Below, piece after piece: positions 1 to 8,748 of a stretch of DNA of 64,000 nt. Origin of the DNA: Pseudomonas azadiae (GTDB lineage Bacteria > Pseudomonadota > Gammaproteobacteria > Pseudomonadales > Pseudomonadaceae); NCBI RefSeq assembly GCF_019145355.1, contig NZ_JAHSTY010000001.1, positions 3,286,001 to 3,350,000 on the forward strand. The letters run 5' to 3'. The translations under genes and the position numbers were made by a program. The notes under the pieces were generated by a model. It did not search any database. It had not been told where the DNA came from and worked only from the letters and a program-made list of their open reading frames with translations. The first letter of the stretch is position 1. Every line of letters begins with the position of its first letter.

Positions 1-777
1 GTCCGCCAGTACCCGCAGCAGGCGGGTCTGGGTATCGGCCGGCATGTCGCCGATTTCATCGAGGAACAGCGTGCCGCCGTCGGCCTGTTCAAAGCGCCCG
101 CGACGCAGGTTGGCCGCGCCGGTGAACGCGCCTTTCTCATGGCCGAACAGCTCTGACTCCATCAGGTCCTTGGGGATAGCCGCCATGTTCAGCGCAATGA
201 ACGGCGAAGCAGCCCGCGGGCTGTGACGGTGCAGCGCGTGAGCGACCAGTTCTTTACCCGTGCCTGACTCGCCGTTGATCAGCACCGTGATGTTGGAATG
301 GCTCAAACGCCCGATGGCGCGAAACACTTCCTGCATCGCCGGCGCTTCGCCAATGATTTCCGGGGTGCGGGTCAGGGCGGGCGGGGCTTGCTGGTTCTGC
401 TGTTCCTGGGCGTGCTGGTTGGCGCGCTTGACCAGCGCCACCGCTTCGTCCACGTCGAACGGCTTGGGCAGGTATTCAAACGCGCCGCCCTGATAGGACG
501 CCACGGCGCTGTCCAGGTCCGAATGCGCGGTCATGATGATCACCGGCAGGCGCGGATGCTGCTCGCGAATCCGCGCCAAAAGGTCCAGGCCGCTTGCGCC
601 GGGCATGCGGATGTCGGAGATGATCACGTCGGGCTGCTGGCGCGCCAGGCGGCTCATCACGCCGTCGGCGCTGTCGAAGCTCTGGGTGATCATGCCTTCC
701 TGTTGCAAGGCTTTCTCCAGGACCCAGCGGATAGAACGGTCGTCGTCAACGATCCAGACAGTTTCACTACGGCTCAT
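1..777 (-). CDS. ntrC: Nitrogen regulation response regulator NtrC (3' end outside window)
   Basis: Sigma-54-dependent activator of nitrogen-assimilation genes, phosphorylated by NtrB. The 259 residues present cover the receiver domain, with phospho-acceptor Asp about residue 55 in the context IISDIRMPG. They also cover the start of the AAA+ domain, with Walker A GESGTGKE near residue 165, the sigma-54-contacting GAFTGA loop, and Walker B LFLDEIGD. The rest of the AAA+ domain and the C-terminal helix-turn-helix lie beyond the window start. Its ATG overlaps the ntrB stop codon (ATGA), so the two are translationally coupled. Identity is close to certain from the motifs and the ntrB neighbour. 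Confidence 0.97.
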   Translation of the reverse strand, partial: MSRSETVWIVDDDRSIRWVLEKALQQEGMITQSFDSADGVMSRLARQQPDVIISDIRMPGASGLDLLARIREQHPRLPVIIMTAHSDLDSAVASYQGGAFEYLPKPFDVDEAVALVKRANQHAQEQQNQQAPPALTRTPEIIGEAPAMQEVFRAIGRLSHSNITVLINGESGTGKELVAHALHRHSPRAASPFIALNMAAIPKDLMESELFGHEKGAFTGAANLRRGRFEQADGGTLFLDEIGDMPADTQTRLLRVLAD

Positions 778-1859
778 GTCGAGGGGGCTCCTTGTTCCAA
801 TGGCAGGAAGATCGAGAACGTGGTGTGGCCGGGATGGCTCTCACATTCGATCAGGCCCTGATGCTGGCTGATGATGTTCTGGGTAATGGCCAGGCCCAGC
901 CCGGTACCATCCGGGCGGCCGCTGACCATGGGAAAGAAAATGGTTTCCTGCAGTTCAGCGGGAATGCCGGGGCCGTTGTCGATGATCTCGACCTTAGTCA
1001 CCAGGCGATGGCGCACATGGCCGATGGTGAACTGGCGCAGGGCGCGGGTGCGCAGGCTGATGCGGCCCAGGCGCAACTCGTTCTGGCTGCTGATGGCCTG
1101 CATGGCGTTGCGCACGATATTGAGCACCGCCTGGATCATCTGCTCGCGGTCGATCAACACGTCGGGAATGCTTGGGTCGTAATCGCGCACCAGGGTGATG
1201 CAGCCCTGGCTTTCAGCCTCGACCAGTTGGCAGACGCGCTCCAGCACTTCGTGCACGTTGGTCATCGCCAGGGACGGCAGCTTGTTGGAACCGAGCATGC
1301 GGTCCACCAGGTTACGCAGGCGGTCGGCCTCTTCGATGATGACGTTGGTGTAGTCCTTGAGGTGCTCTTCCGGCAGCTCGCGGGCCAGCAGTTGCGCCGC
1401 GCCACGAATACCGCCCAGCGGGTTCTTGATCTCATGGGCCAGGCCGCGCACCAGCATCTTGCTGGTTTCCTGCTTGGACAGCTGCGCCTCTTCCTTGGTG
1501 ATGCGCAGCAGGCGGTCGCGGGGGTGGACTTCGAGCAGCAGCAGGGTCGCGCCGTTGCTCAGGATCGGGGTCACGGCGTAGTCGACCGTCAGCGTCTGGC
1601 CGGTGAGGGCGGTGAGCATCGCTTCGCGCTTGGTGAACGGATGGGCCTGCTCCACGGCCTGGCGCAAGGAACTCAAGGCCTCGGCCGACTCGGTGAACAA
1701 TTCGCTGATGAACTGCCCATGGCTGCGCTGGCCGCTGATGGCCAGGAGCATCTCCGCCGCCGGGTTCATGTACTCAAGACGCAGGTCGTCGTTGAGCAGG
1801 ATGGTCGCGGTGGTCAGGTTGTCGAGTAACAAACGGTGCAGTGCATCGCTGATGGTCAT
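774..1859 (-). CDS. ntrB: Nitrogen regulation sensor histidine kinase NtrB
   Basis: Cytoplasmic sensor kinase/phosphatase that controls NtrC according to nitrogen status through PII. The protein is 361 residues: a PAS domain at about 1-115, a dimerisation/phosphoacceptor segment with LAHEIKNPLGG (His about 142), and a catalytic domain with DNGPGIP and GTGLGLAIT. No membrane segments are seen. The frame is open much further upstream, but the ATG at 1859 starts the conserved PAS region, follows an AGAGG ribosome site, and leaves the upstream part free for promoter elements. It overlaps ntrC by 4 bases. Confidence 0.96.
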   Translation of the reverse strand: MTISDALHRLLLDNLTTATILLNDDLRLEYMNPAAEMLLAISGQRSHGQFISELFTESAEALSSLRQAVEQAHPFTKREAMLTALTGQTLTVDYAVTPILSNGATLLLLEVHPRDRLLRITKEEAQLSKQETSKMLVRGLAHEIKNPLGGIRGAAQLLARELPEEHLKDYTNVIIEEADRLRNLVDRMLGSNKLPSLAMTNVHEVLERVCQLVEAESQGCITLVRDYDPSIPDVLIDREQMIQAVLNIVRNAMQAISSQNELRLGRISLRTRALRQFTIGHVRHRLVTKVEIIDNGPGIPAELQETIFFPMVSGRPDGTGLGLAITQNIISQHQGLIECESHPGHTTFSIFLPLEQGAPST

Positions 1860-1915
1860 CAGGACCTCTTTTGGAGCAAGGCGCGGGCTTGAGGCACACG
1901 CTGATACAAGGAAAA

Positions 1916-1931
1916 TGCAAAAACCAAACCA
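1916..1931 (-). promoter_or_regulatory. Candidate sigma-54 (-24/-12) promoter of ntrBC
   Basis: On the minus strand the sequence reads TGGTTTGGTTTTTGCA. It has GG and GC at exactly the -24/-12 spacing and the TTGCA of the sigma-54 consensus, although the CAC of the -24 element is not conserved. It lies about 57 bases upstream of the ntrB start. Two NtrC-like boxes lie about 100-150 bases further upstream, as expected for enhancers. Seen by eye; function is inferred. Confidence 0.5.
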
Positions 1932-2017
1932 AGGCTCCGAAAAGAAGCGCAAAGGCGCTGAAATAGGGGTTTTAAGCGCGAAACTGTGGCGTTCTGCCAG
2001 CCTTGGCGGGAAGTTTC

Positions 2018-2032
2018 GAACCAAAATGGTGT
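2018..2032. promoter_or_regulatory. Weak NtrC-like box upstream of ntrB
   Basis: GAACC-N5-GGTGT has the spacing and half the bases of the NtrC consensus GCACY-N5-RGTGC. Its centre is 42 bases from the stronger box at 2060-2074, about four helical turns, so both would be on the same DNA face. Confidence 0.4.
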
Positions 2033-2059
2033 GAGTCGGTGGGAAGGGTGCAGGCTTGC

Positions 2060-2074
2060 GCACCAATATAGTGC
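2060..2074. promoter_or_regulatory. Strong NtrC-like box upstream of ntrB
   Basis: GCACCAATATAGTGC is a full match to GCACY-N5-RGTGC on either strand, and closely resembles the known enterobacterial glnA NtrC sites. It lies about 200 bases upstream of ntrB, consistent with autoregulation of ntrBC by phosphorylated NtrC. Confidence 0.65.
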
Positions 2075-2137
2075 TTTTTTGTGGGAGGCGTTCAGGAAGC
2101 AAGAATTGCATTGAATCGCCAGGAAGGTTGCGGTCAG

Positions 2138-2209
2138 TGTGGGAGCTGGCTTGCCTGCGATAGCGGCGGCACATTCAAAGCCGCTATCGCAGGCAAGCCA
2201 GCTCCCACA
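2138..2209. repeat. Paired REP element (REPIN-like), family 1
   Basis: An almost perfect inverted pair begins TGTGGGAGCTGGCTTGCC and ends with its complement GGCAAGCCAGCTCCCACA, around a short loop. It lies between the ntrB leader and the chorismate mutase gene. The same arms recur many times in this window. Confidence 0.92.
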
Positions 2210-2231
2210 GTGTTTGATCGGGTTTGCAGAT

Positions 2232-2768
2232 TTAGCCTTTGAAGATGCACAGCTCGGCCGTGGCGCGGATCATCGCCAACTGCCGTAGCGGGTCATTGAG
2301 TGGTTCATGCACCGCTTCGGCCAGCCACTGGGGACACTGCGGGTCGGTACGCTGCGGGGTGAAGTCCGCCAGTTGCTGCAGCAGCCTTTTTTGCAGTTGG
2401 TCCAGTTGCGGACGAATCTGCTTCACCAGGTCCGGCCGTGGATCGTCCGGCGCCTTGCCCTGGAACTGCCAGTCGGATAGATGGGTGTACTGCACCAGTT
2501 TGTTCGCTTCGATCTGCGCCGAGAAAAACTGCTCGGCGGCGGCGGGGTCCAGTTTGTAGCTCGGTGCCTGGGCAACGACACTGGCGATCACCTCCTGCTC
2601 GCGCTTCTTGTCCTCTACGGGCTTGTGGCTGTCCCATTTGCTCAGGGCAACTTGGTCGGCGATCTCCAGGCGCTCGGCGATGCTGTTGAGCAGAGGCTCA
2701 AGGGTGGGCGGCGCAGCGCTCGCACTGGCGCTGCAAAATAACAAGGCGAACACAAGTCGATGTTTCAA
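2232..2768 (-). CDS. Periplasmic chorismate mutase (AroQ gamma class)
   Basis: Predicted to convert chorismate to prephenate in the periplasm. The 178-residue protein has a cleavable signal peptide (basic KHR, hydrophobic LVFALLFC, then SASA-A). The all-helical fold shows the family pattern LLNSIAERLEIADQVALSKW, then IxD-like KPVEDKKREQEVI, then QIEANKLVQYTHLSDWQ. I chose a TTG start at 2768, seven bases after AGGAG. The longer ATG-started frame would begin inside the neighbouring REP repeat and would bury the signal peptide. Two Cys near the C-terminus (PQC, ELC) could form a disulphide. Exported chorismate mutases have no settled role; in Pseudomonas they are proposed to feed a periplasmic aromatic route. 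Confidence 0.82.
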   Translation of the reverse strand: MKHRLVFALLFCSASASAAPPTLEPLLNSIAERLEIADQVALSKWDSHKPVEDKKREQEVIASVVAQAPSYKLDPAAAEQFFSAQIEANKLVQYTHLSDWQFQGKAPDDPRPDLVKQIRPQLDQLQKRLLQQLADFTPQRTDPQCPQWLAEAVHEPLNDPLRQLAMIRATAELCIFKG

Positions 2769-2779
2769 AGCGGATCTCC

Positions 2780-2866
2780 TGTGGGAGCTGGCTTGCCTGC
2801 GATGCGGGCAACTCGGTACATCAGGTATACCCAGCTGATGCCATCGCAGGCAAGCCAGCTCCCACA
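2780..2866. repeat. Paired REP element (REPIN-like), family 1
   Basis: Inverted REP pair with TGTGGGAGCTGGCTTGCC arms separated by a 30-odd base loop that contains a second short inverted repeat. It abuts the ribosome site of the chorismate mutase gene. Confidence 0.92.
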
Positions 2867-2913
2867 TTTTTGATTGGGTTTGCAGATTGGGCAGTGTGTC
2901 AGTCAGAGGCTAC

Positions 2914-3195
2914 CTTAACTTGCGCGCCTGCCTACAGGTGCGCCAGAATCCGCCGGCTTGTACGGCTGGCTTGTCGTCTCTAAGGTTGCTCGGTCGCTGC
3001 TCATCAGCGATCAGGTTTAGTAGCCTGAGGATCAAGTTAAGCGCGTACCGCGCCGCTTTTTATGGCGGCTGTGTGCAGGGCATCTTCGGGTGCGCCGGTT
3101 TTTGCTTAACTTCCCCGGTCTACTAACCTGCGCACAGCTGCCACCCAATCGTTTAGTAGCGAGTCGATGGCGGCCTCATTCGAGGAAGTTAAGAC
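2914..3195 (+). other. Candidate structured RNA leader of the DUF6124 gene
   Basis: There is no gene in this 280-base stretch but dense secondary structure. CTTAACTT occurs at 2914-2921 and 3105-3112. Its complement AAGTTAAG occurs at 3034-3041 and 3186-3193. The last pairing extends to ten bases (3105-3114 with 3184-3193) and covers the GGA of the Shine-Dalgarno. Hairpins are seen at 2922-2943 (9-bp stem with one G-U, CCTA loop), 2994-3010 (6-bp stem), 3011-3028 (loop TTTAGTAG) and 3080-3093 (C-UUCG-G tetraloop). TTTAGTAG recurs at 3152-3159, and its near complement CTACTAA is at 3120-3126. Strand follows the downstream gene. Function unknown. Confidence 0.55.
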
Positions 3196-3432
3196 ATGTT
3201 CAAACCAACCCCAAATCCACCCCCCTCCATCTTCACCATCGCCGCCGATATCGATGACGAAGCGCTGATGATCAACAGTTTCGAAACCTTCTCCTCGGTC
3301 AGCACCTTGTTGCTGGACCTGTCCGAGGACCTGGACGGCAAGCACCGCGATGTCGCGCTGGCCATTCACCAACTGAGCGCCTTGGGCACGCAGATGGTCA
3401 GCCGTATGCTCGACCGCCAAGCGGCCATCTGA
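3196..3432 (+). CDS. DUF6124 family small protein
   Basis: A 78-residue acidic cytoplasmic protein with no signal peptide or membrane segment: a proline-rich N-terminus (about residues 4-11), then two predicted helices (about 20-47 and 49-75). It resembles the small Pseudomonas-specific family DUF6124 (formerly grouped with DUF3077), usually present in several copies per genome. No function is known. The ATG at 3196 follows GAGGAAG with suitable spacing. That ribosome site lies inside one arm of the inverted repeats described upstream, so translation may be structure-controlled. It shares a bidirectional terminator with convergent glnA. Confidence 0.75.
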   Translation: MFKPTPNPPPSIFTIAADIDDEALMINSFETFSSVSTLLLDLSEDLDGKHRDVALAIHQLSALGTQMVSRMLDRQAAI

Positions 3433-3445
3433 CAATCCGCAGGCA

Positions 3446-3475
3446 AAAAAAGACCTCCCGAAGGAGGTCTTTTTG
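3446..3475. terminator. Bidirectional rho-independent terminator
   Basis: Perfect stem AGACCTCC/GGAGGTCT with a CGAA loop, flanked by an A run on one side and a T run on the other. It serves the DUF6124 gene on the plus strand and glnA on the minus strand. Confidence 0.93.
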
Positions 3476-3505
3476 CATCACGCCACGTTAAGCAGCGCTA
3501 CCGGA

Positions 3506-4912
3506 TCAGCAGCTGTAGTACAGCTCGTATTCCAGTGGGTGTACGAAGGTGCGAACCTTGATTTCTTCTGCGCTCTTGAGCTCGATGTAAGCGTCGATGA
3601 AGTCGTCGCTGAACACGCCGCCTTTGGTCAGGAACGCACGGCCCTTGTCCAGCTCTTCCAGGGCTTCTTTCAGGCTGCCGCACACTTGTGGGATCTCTTT
3701 GGCCTCTTCAGGCGGCAGGTCGTACAAGTTTTTGTCGGCGGCGTCGCCAGGGTGGATCTTGTTCTGGATACCGTCCAGGCCAGCCATGACCAGGGCCGCG
3801 AAGGCCAGGTACGGGTTGGCAGCCGGGTCCGGGAAGCGCGCTTCGATACGGCGCGCGCGCGGGCTGGACACGTAAGGAATACGGATCGAGGCGGAACGGT
3901 TGCGTGCCGAGTAGGCCAGCATTACCGGCGCTTCGAAACCCGGGACCAGACGCTTGTAGGAGTTGGTCGACGGGTTGGTGAAGCCGTTCAGGGCCTTACC
4001 GTGCTTGATGATGCCGCCGATGAAGTACAGGGCGGTGTCGGACAGGCCGGCATAACCTTCGCCAGCGAAGGTGTTCTTGCCTTCTTTGGCGATGGACAGG
4101 TGAACGTGCATCCCCGAACCGTTATCGCCGTACAAAGGCTTAGGCATGAAGGTCGCGGTACGGCCGTAGGCAACGGCAGTGTTGTGTACGCAGTACTTCA
4201 GGGTCTGGACTTCGTCAGCCTTGGCGACCAGGGTGTTGAACTTCACACCGATTTCGTTCTGGCCGGCAGTCGCCACTTCGTGGTGATGCACTTCGATGAC
4301 CAGGCCCATGTCTTCCATGGCGTTGCACATGGAGGTACGGATTTCGTGGTCGTGGTCGAATGGCGGAACCGGGAAGTAGCCGCCCTTGATGCCTGGACGG
4401 TGGCCATGGTTGCCGCCTTCCACGTCCTGGTCGGACATCCACGAACCTTGTTCAGAGTAGATCTTGAACATGGAGCCGGAGATATCGGACTTGAATTTCA
4501 CTTGGTCGAAGATGAAGAACTCAGGCTCAGGGCCTACGAATACGGTGTCGCCGATACCGGTCGACTTCAGGTATTCCTCGGCACGCTTGGCGATCGCACG
4601 TGGGTCGCGGTCGTAGCCTTGCATGGTCGACGGTTCGATAACGTCGCAGACCAGGATCAGGGTCGGCTCTTCGGTGAACGGGTCCAGCACGGCAGTGCTG
4701 TCGTCCGGCATCAGGATCATGTCGGAAGCTTCGATGCCTTTCCAGCCGGCAATGGAGGAACCGTCGAACATTTTGCCTTCTTCGAAGAACGCATCATCCA
4801 GCGCATCGCGAGCCGGCATGGTCACGTGGTGCTGAGTGCCTTTGGTGTCCGTGAAGCGCAGATCAATCCATTTGACGTCATGATCTTTGATGAGTTGAAC
4901 CGACTTCGACAT
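3506..4912 (-). CDS. glnA: Glutamine synthetase type I
   Basis: Condenses ammonium and glutamate to glutamine with ATP; cytoplasmic dodecamer and entry point of nitrogen assimilation. It has 468 residues, the normal length. Family signatures are present: FDGSSIAGW near residue 50, metal-binding [17 protein letters not shown], and [10 protein letters not shown]. The C-terminal NLYDLPPEE carries the tyrosine (about residue 398) that is adenylylated by GlnE in GSI-beta enzymes. Start ATG at 4912 follows a GGAGGA ribosome site. A sigma-54 promoter and an NtrC box upstream indicate NtrC control. In this species ntrBC is separated from glnA by other genes. Confidence 0.99.
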   Translation of the reverse strand: MSKSVQLIKDHDVKWIDLRFTDTKGTQHHVTMPARDALDDAFFEEGKMFDGSSIAGWKGIEASDMILMPDDSTAVLDPFTEEPTLILVCDVIEPSTMQGYDRDPRAIAKRAEEYLKSTGIGDTVFVGPEPEFFIFDQVKFKSDISGSMFKIYSEQGSWMSDQDVEGGNHGHRPGIKGGYFPVPPFDHDHEIRTSMCNAMEDMGLVIEVHHHEVATAGQNEIGVKFNTLVAKADEVQTLKYCVHNTAVAYGRTATFMPKPLYGDNGSGMHVHLSIAKEGKNTFAGEGYAGLSDTALYFIGGIIKHGKALNGFTNPSTNSYKRLVPGFEAPVMLAYSARNRSASIRIPYVSSPRARRIEARFPDPAANPYLAFAALVMAGLDGIQNKIHPGDAADKNLYDLPPEEAKEIPQVCGSLKEALEELDKGRAFLTKGGVFSDDFIDAYIELKSAEEIKVRTFVHPLEYELYYSC

Positions 4913-5013
4913 AGTGTCCTCCGGGTGGCTTCGGGCTGGGTAGTGGAGTTAGCCCTTAGAATGTGGGTGATGCCGGCGCGGATAGTCCGCCATGGCAACC
5001 TGCCTCACAAGAG

Positions 5014-5029
5014 AGCAAATTGCATGCCA
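5014..5029 (-). promoter_or_regulatory. Sigma-54 promoter of glnA
   Basis: The minus strand reads TGGCATGCAATTTGCT, matching TGGCAC-N5-TTGCW at all but one position. It is about 100 bases upstream of the glnA ATG. The match and the gene make this a confident assignment. Confidence 0.82.
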
Positions 5030-5132
5030 GTGCGCCAACATGGGTTTTGTGCTCCAAAAGCGACCCTATAAAGGTGCATTGCGACAAAAGCCAAAAAATA
5101 GCGCACCGCAATGTGGCGAGGTTACCTGCAAA

Positions 5133-5151
5133 TGCACTGCTTTAGTGCGCA
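5133..5151. promoter_or_regulatory. NtrC-type enhancer box for glnA
   Basis: TGCACTGCTTTAGTGCGCA contains a full GCACY-N5-RGTGC match at 5134-5148, about 110-130 bases upstream of the sigma-54 promoter. A weaker possible half-match (GCACC-N5-GTGGC) lies at 5103-5117. The rest of the 333-base glnA-thiI gap holds the thiI promoter; I see no gene in it. Confidence 0.68.
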
Positions 5152-5174
5152 GCAACTGCTATGCATATTAACTG

Positions 5175-5203
5175 GTTAAACCTTGAGCGATTTCCGCTAT
5201 AAT
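5175..5203 (+). promoter_or_regulatory. Candidate sigma-70 promoter of thiI
   Basis: A consensus TATAAT lies at 5198-5203. About 16-17 bases upstream is a poor -35 (GTTAAA region). It precedes the thiI ATG by about 43 bases. Confidence 0.5.
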
Positions 5204-5245
5204 CCGCGCCCCCCTTTTTCGGCAGGTCCGGCACGCGCTGTTTCC

Positions 5246-6700
5246 ATGAAATTAATCGTTAAAGTCTTCCCCGAAATCACCATCAAGAGCCGACCGGTAC
5301 GGATGCGTTTCATCCGTCAGTTGGCCAAGAACATCCGTGCCGTGCTCCGCGATCTGGACCCGGCTGTGGTGGTGAATGGCGTGTGGGACAACCTCGAGCT
5401 GGAAACCCGCCTGACCGACGCCAAAGCCTTGAAGGACATGACCGAGCGCCTGAGCTGCATGCCGGGCATCGCGCATTTCCTGCAGGTGGACGAGTACGCG
5501 CTGGGCGACTTCGACGACATCACCGAAAAATGCAAATTGCACTTCGGCGACAGCCTGGAAGGCAAGATTTTTTCGGTGCGCTGCAAGCGCGCCGGCAAGC
5601 ACCCGTTCAGCTCCATGGATGTGGAGAAATACGTTGGCAGCAAGCTGCGTCGCGAGTGCGGCGCCGCCGGAATTTCCTTGAAAGCACCGCAAATTGAAGT
5701 GCGCATGGAAATTCGCGACCAACGGTTGTTTGTGATCCACAGCCAGCACAACAGCATCGGCGGCTACCCGCTGGGCGCCTTGGAACAGACGCTGGTCTTG
5801 ATGTCCGGCGGTTTCGATTCCACGGTCGCGGCCTACCAGATCATGCGGCGCGGCCTGATGAGCCACTTCTGCTTCTTTAACCTGGGCGGGCGTGCACACG
5901 AATTGGGCGTGATGGAAGTAGCGCACTTTATCTGGAAGAAGTACGGCAGCTCCCAACGCGTGCTATTTGTAAGCGTACCGTTCGAAGAAGTGCTGGGCGA
6001 AATTCTCGGCAAAGTCGATAACAGTCATATGGGCGTGGTATTGAAGCGTATGATGTTGCGCGCCGCTTCCCGGATCGCCGACCAACTGCAGATCGACGCG
6101 CTGGTGACCGGTGAAGCGATCTCCCAGGTGTCCAGCCAGACGCTGCCGAACCTGTCGCTGATCGATTGCGTGACCGAGAAGCTGGTGCTGCGCCCGCTTA
6201 TCGCCAGCCACAAGCAGGACATCATCGACCTGGCAGAAGAAATCGGCACCGCCGACTTTGCCAAGCATATGCCTGAGTACTGCGGGGTCATCTCGGTGAA
6301 CCCCAAGACCCACGCCAAGCGCAACCGCGTGGAGTATGAAGAACAACAGTTTGACATGGCGATTCTGGAGCGTGCGCTCGAGAACGCCAAGCTGGTCCCG
6401 ATCGATCGTGTCATCGACGAGCTGGGCCAGGATGTACAGATCGAAGAAGTCAGCGAAGCCCTGGCCGGCCAGATCATCATCGACATCCGCCACCCGGATG
6501 CCGCTGAAGATGAGCCGCTGGCAATTCCTGGCATCGACGTACAAACGCTGCCGTTCTATGCATTGAACGCGCGTTTCAAGGAACTGGATGACAGCCGTCA
6601 GTACCTGCTGTATTGCGACAAAGGCGTGATGAGTCGCCTGCATGCCCACCATTTGCTCAGTGAGGGGCATGCCAATGTGCGCGTTTATCGACCGAGCTAA
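5246..6700 (+). CDS. thiI: tRNA 4-thiouridine synthase / thiamine biosynthesis sulfurtransferase ThiI
   Basis: Transfers sulfur to uridine-8 of tRNA and, in enteric bacteria, to ThiS for thiazole synthesis. The 484 residues comprise an N-terminal ferredoxin-like and THUMP region (about 1-165), a PP-loop ATP-pyrophosphatase domain with SGGFDST near residue 190, and a C-terminal rhodanese domain with the active cysteine in YCDKGVMSR (about 456). The rhodanese domain makes this the long, self-sufficient form. I chose ATG 5246 ([15 protein letters not shown], the family start); the longer frame to 5183 would overlap the -10 element. Transcribed divergently from glnA. Confidence 0.97.
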   Translation: MKLIVKVFPEITIKSRPVRMRFIRQLAKNIRAVLRDLDPAVVVNGVWDNLELETRLTDAKALKDMTERLSCMPGIAHFLQVDEYALGDFDDITEKCKLHFGDSLEGKIFSVRCKRAGKHPFSSMDVEKYVGSKLRRECGAAGISLKAPQIEVRMEIRDQRLFVIHSQHNSIGGYPLGALEQTLVLMSGGFDSTVAAYQIMRRGLMSHFCFFNLGGRAHELGVMEVAHFIWKKYGSSQRVLFVSVPFEEVLGEILGKVDNSHMGVVLKRMMLRAASRIADQLQIDALVTGEAISQVSSQTLPNLSLIDCVTEKLVLRPLIASHKQDIIDLAEEIGTADFAKHMPEYCGVISVNPKTHAKRNRVEYEEQQFDMAILERALENAKLVPIDRVIDELGQDVQIEEVSEALAGQIIIDIRHPDAAEDEPLAIPGIDVQTLPFYALNARFKELDDSRQYLLYCDKGVMSRLHAHHLLSEGHANVRVYRPS

Positions 6701-6839
6701 GAGCCCGGGGCTGTTTGCCTGTGGCCTGCGTCACCGGCCCCCCGACTCTGCCGTCAAGCTGTAACGGCAAGGCCTGACTCTACTGTTAATCGCTGCCACG
6801 ACCTGTCAGCACACCGAATCCTCTGATCGAGATACACAA

Positions 6840-8660
6840 GTGATCGAAAATCTACGTAACATCGCCATCATTGCTCACGTTGACCATGGTAAAACCACCC
6901 TGGTAGACAAACTCCTGCGTCAATCCGGCACCCTGGAGCGCAACGAGCTCAACGACGAGCGCGTGATGGACTCCAACGACCAGGAAAAAGAGCGCGGTAT
7001 TACCATCCTGGCAAAAAACACCGCTATCAACTGGAACGGCTACCACATCAACATCGTGGATACCCCGGGCCACGCCGACTTCGGCGGCGAAGTAGAACGC
7101 GTGATGTCGATGGTTGACTCCGTTCTGCTGCTGGTTGACGCTCAAGACGGCCCTATGCCGCAAACCCGTTTCGTGACCAAGAAGGCTTTCGAAGCCGGCC
7201 TGCGTCCGATCGTGTGCATCAACAAGGTTGACCGTCCAGGCGCGCGTCCGGACTGGGTTCTGGACCAGATCTTCGACCTGTTCGACAACCTCGGTGCCAC
7301 TGAAGAGCAGCTCGATTTCCAAGTGATCTACGCCTCGGCCCTGAACGGCATTGCCGGTCTGGAACACACCGCCATGGCCGAAGACATGACCCCGCTGTAC
7401 CAGGCGATCGTTGACCACGTTCCACCTCCGAAGGTTGACCGTGAAGGCCCGTTCCAGATGCAAATCTCGGCACTGGACTACAACAGCTTCCTGGGTGTTA
7501 TCGGCGTTGGCCGTATCGCTCGCGGCAGCGTCAAGCCGAACACCCCGGTTGTCGCTATCGGCGCCGACGGCAAGAAGCGTAACGGTCGTATCCTGAAGCT
7601 GATGGGTCACCACGGTCTGCACCGTATCGACGTTGAAGAAGCTTTCGCCGGCGACATCGTGTGCGTGAGCGGTATGGACTCGCTGTTCATCTCCGACACC
7701 CTGTGCCAGCCGGACACCGTCGAGGCGATGAAGCCTCTGACCGTCGACGAGCCAACCGTTTCCATGACCTTCCAGGTAAACGACTCGCCTTTCTGCGGTA
7801 AAGAAGGCAAGTTCGTGACCTCCCGTAACATCAAGGAGCGTCTGGACAAAGAGCTGCTGTACAACGTTGCCCTGCGCGTTGAAGAAGGCGACTCGGCCGA
7901 CAAGTTCAAGGTCTCCGGCCGTGGTGAGCTGCACCTCTCGGTACTGATCGAAACCATGCGTCGCGAAGGCTTCGAAATGGGCGTTGGTCGTCCGGAAGTG
8001 ATCATCCGTCAGGTTGACGGCGTGAAGCAGGAACCGTTTGAAGACGTGACCATCGACACCCCGGAAGAATCGCAGGGCAAGGTCATGGAAGAGATGGGCC
8101 TGCGTCGCGGCGACCTGACCAACATGGTGCCGGATGGCAAAGGCCGTGTACGTCTGGAATACAACATCCCTGCTCGTGGTCTGATCGGTTTCCGTAACCA
8201 GTTCCTGACCCTGACCAACGGTGCTGGCATCCTGACCTCGATCTTTGATCGCTACGACACCATGAAGTCCGGCGACATGTCCGGCCGTCAGAACGGTGTT
8301 CTGGTCTCGGTTGAAACCGGCAAGGCACTGACCTACTCCCTGGAAACCCTCCAGGCGCGTGGCAAGCTGTTCGTTGAGCACGGTCAAGAGATCTACAACG
8401 GTCAGATCGTTGGCTTGAACAGCCGTGACAACGACATGGGCGTCAACCCAACCAAAGGCAAGAAGCTCGACAACATGCGTGCTTCGGGCAAAGACGAAAC
8501 CATCGCTCTGGTTCCACCGGTGAAGTTCACCCTGGAACAGGCCCTGGAATTCATCCAGGACGATGAATTGTGCGAAGTGACGCCGAAGTCCATTCGTCTG
8601 CGTAAAAAGATTCTTGACGAAGGCGAGCGTACCCGCGCTGCCAAGAAAGCCAAGAACTGA
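6840..8660 (+). CDS. typA: Ribosome-associated translational GTPase TypA/BipA
   Basis: Elongation-factor-like GTPase that binds the 70S ribosome and supports growth under stress and cold. The 606 residues carry the GTPase domain with G1 AHVDHGKTT (about 11-19), the G2 region RGITI, G3 DTPGHADF and G4 NKVD. These are followed by the beta-barrel, EF-G-like and C-terminal BipA domains. It begins with GTG at 6840. The 139-base gap to thiI holds no gene. Codon choice looks strongly biased toward highly expressed-gene codons, unlike most neighbours. A strong terminator follows. Confidence 0.98.
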   Translation: MIENLRNIAIIAHVDHGKTTLVDKLLRQSGTLERNELNDERVMDSNDQEKERGITILAKNTAINWNGYHINIVDTPGHADFGGEVERVMSMVDSVLLLVDAQDGPMPQTRFVTKKAFEAGLRPIVCINKVDRPGARPDWVLDQIFDLFDNLGATEEQLDFQVIYASALNGIAGLEHTAMAEDMTPLYQAIVDHVPPPKVDREGPFQMQISALDYNSFLGVIGVGRIARGSVKPNTPVVAIGADGKKRNGRILKLMGHHGLHRIDVEEAFAGDIVCVSGMDSLFISDTLCQPDTVEAMKPLTVDEPTVSMTFQVNDSPFCGKEGKFVTSRNIKERLDKELLYNVALRVEEGDSADKFKVSGRGELHLSVLIETMRREGFEMGVGRPEVIIRQVDGVKQEPFEDVTIDTPEESQGKVMEEMGLRRGDLTNMVPDGKGRVRLEYNIPARGLIGFRNQFLTLTNGAGILTSIFDRYDTMKSGDMSGRQNGVLVSVETGKALTYSLETLQARGKLFVEHGQEIYNGQIVGLNSRDNDMGVNPTKGKKLDNMRASGKDETIALVPPVKFTLEQALEFIQDDELCEVTPKSIRLRKKILDEGERTRAAKKAKN

Positions 8661-8680
8661 GTTAACTCAGGCTGAATGAA

Positions 8681-8717
8681 AAACGCCCCCGGTCGAAAGG
8701 CCGGGGGCGTTTTTTTA
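8681..8717 (+). terminator. Rho-independent terminator after typA
   Basis: GC-rich stem ACGCCCCCGG/CCGGGGGCGT with a short loop and a run of seven T. Confidence 0.95.
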
Positions 8718-8748
8718 TGCCTGCAGTTTGTGTGCAGAGCGGGCTCTT

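Noticed and set aside
1860..2174. N-terminal extension of NtrB to an ATG at 2174
   Set aside because: The extension would include part of a REP arm, the NtrC boxes and the promoter, and has no homology to NtrB; the ATG at 1859 starts the PAS domain.
2138..2866. Repeated palindromes considered as a CRISPR array
   Set aside because: The units are dispersed, inverted and unevenly spaced, without regular spacers; they fit REP/REPIN elements.
2914..3195. A retron-like msr/msd RNA
   Set aside because: The nested inverted repeats are suggestive, but no reverse transcriptase gene is nearby.
3473..5071. A 532-codon frame on the plus strand across glnA
   Set aside because: Complete glnA with active-site motifs, promoter and terminator is on the minus strand; the plus frame is a shadow.
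6852..8387. A 511-codon frame antisense to typA
   Set aside because: Composition typical of antisense frames; typA is unmistakable.
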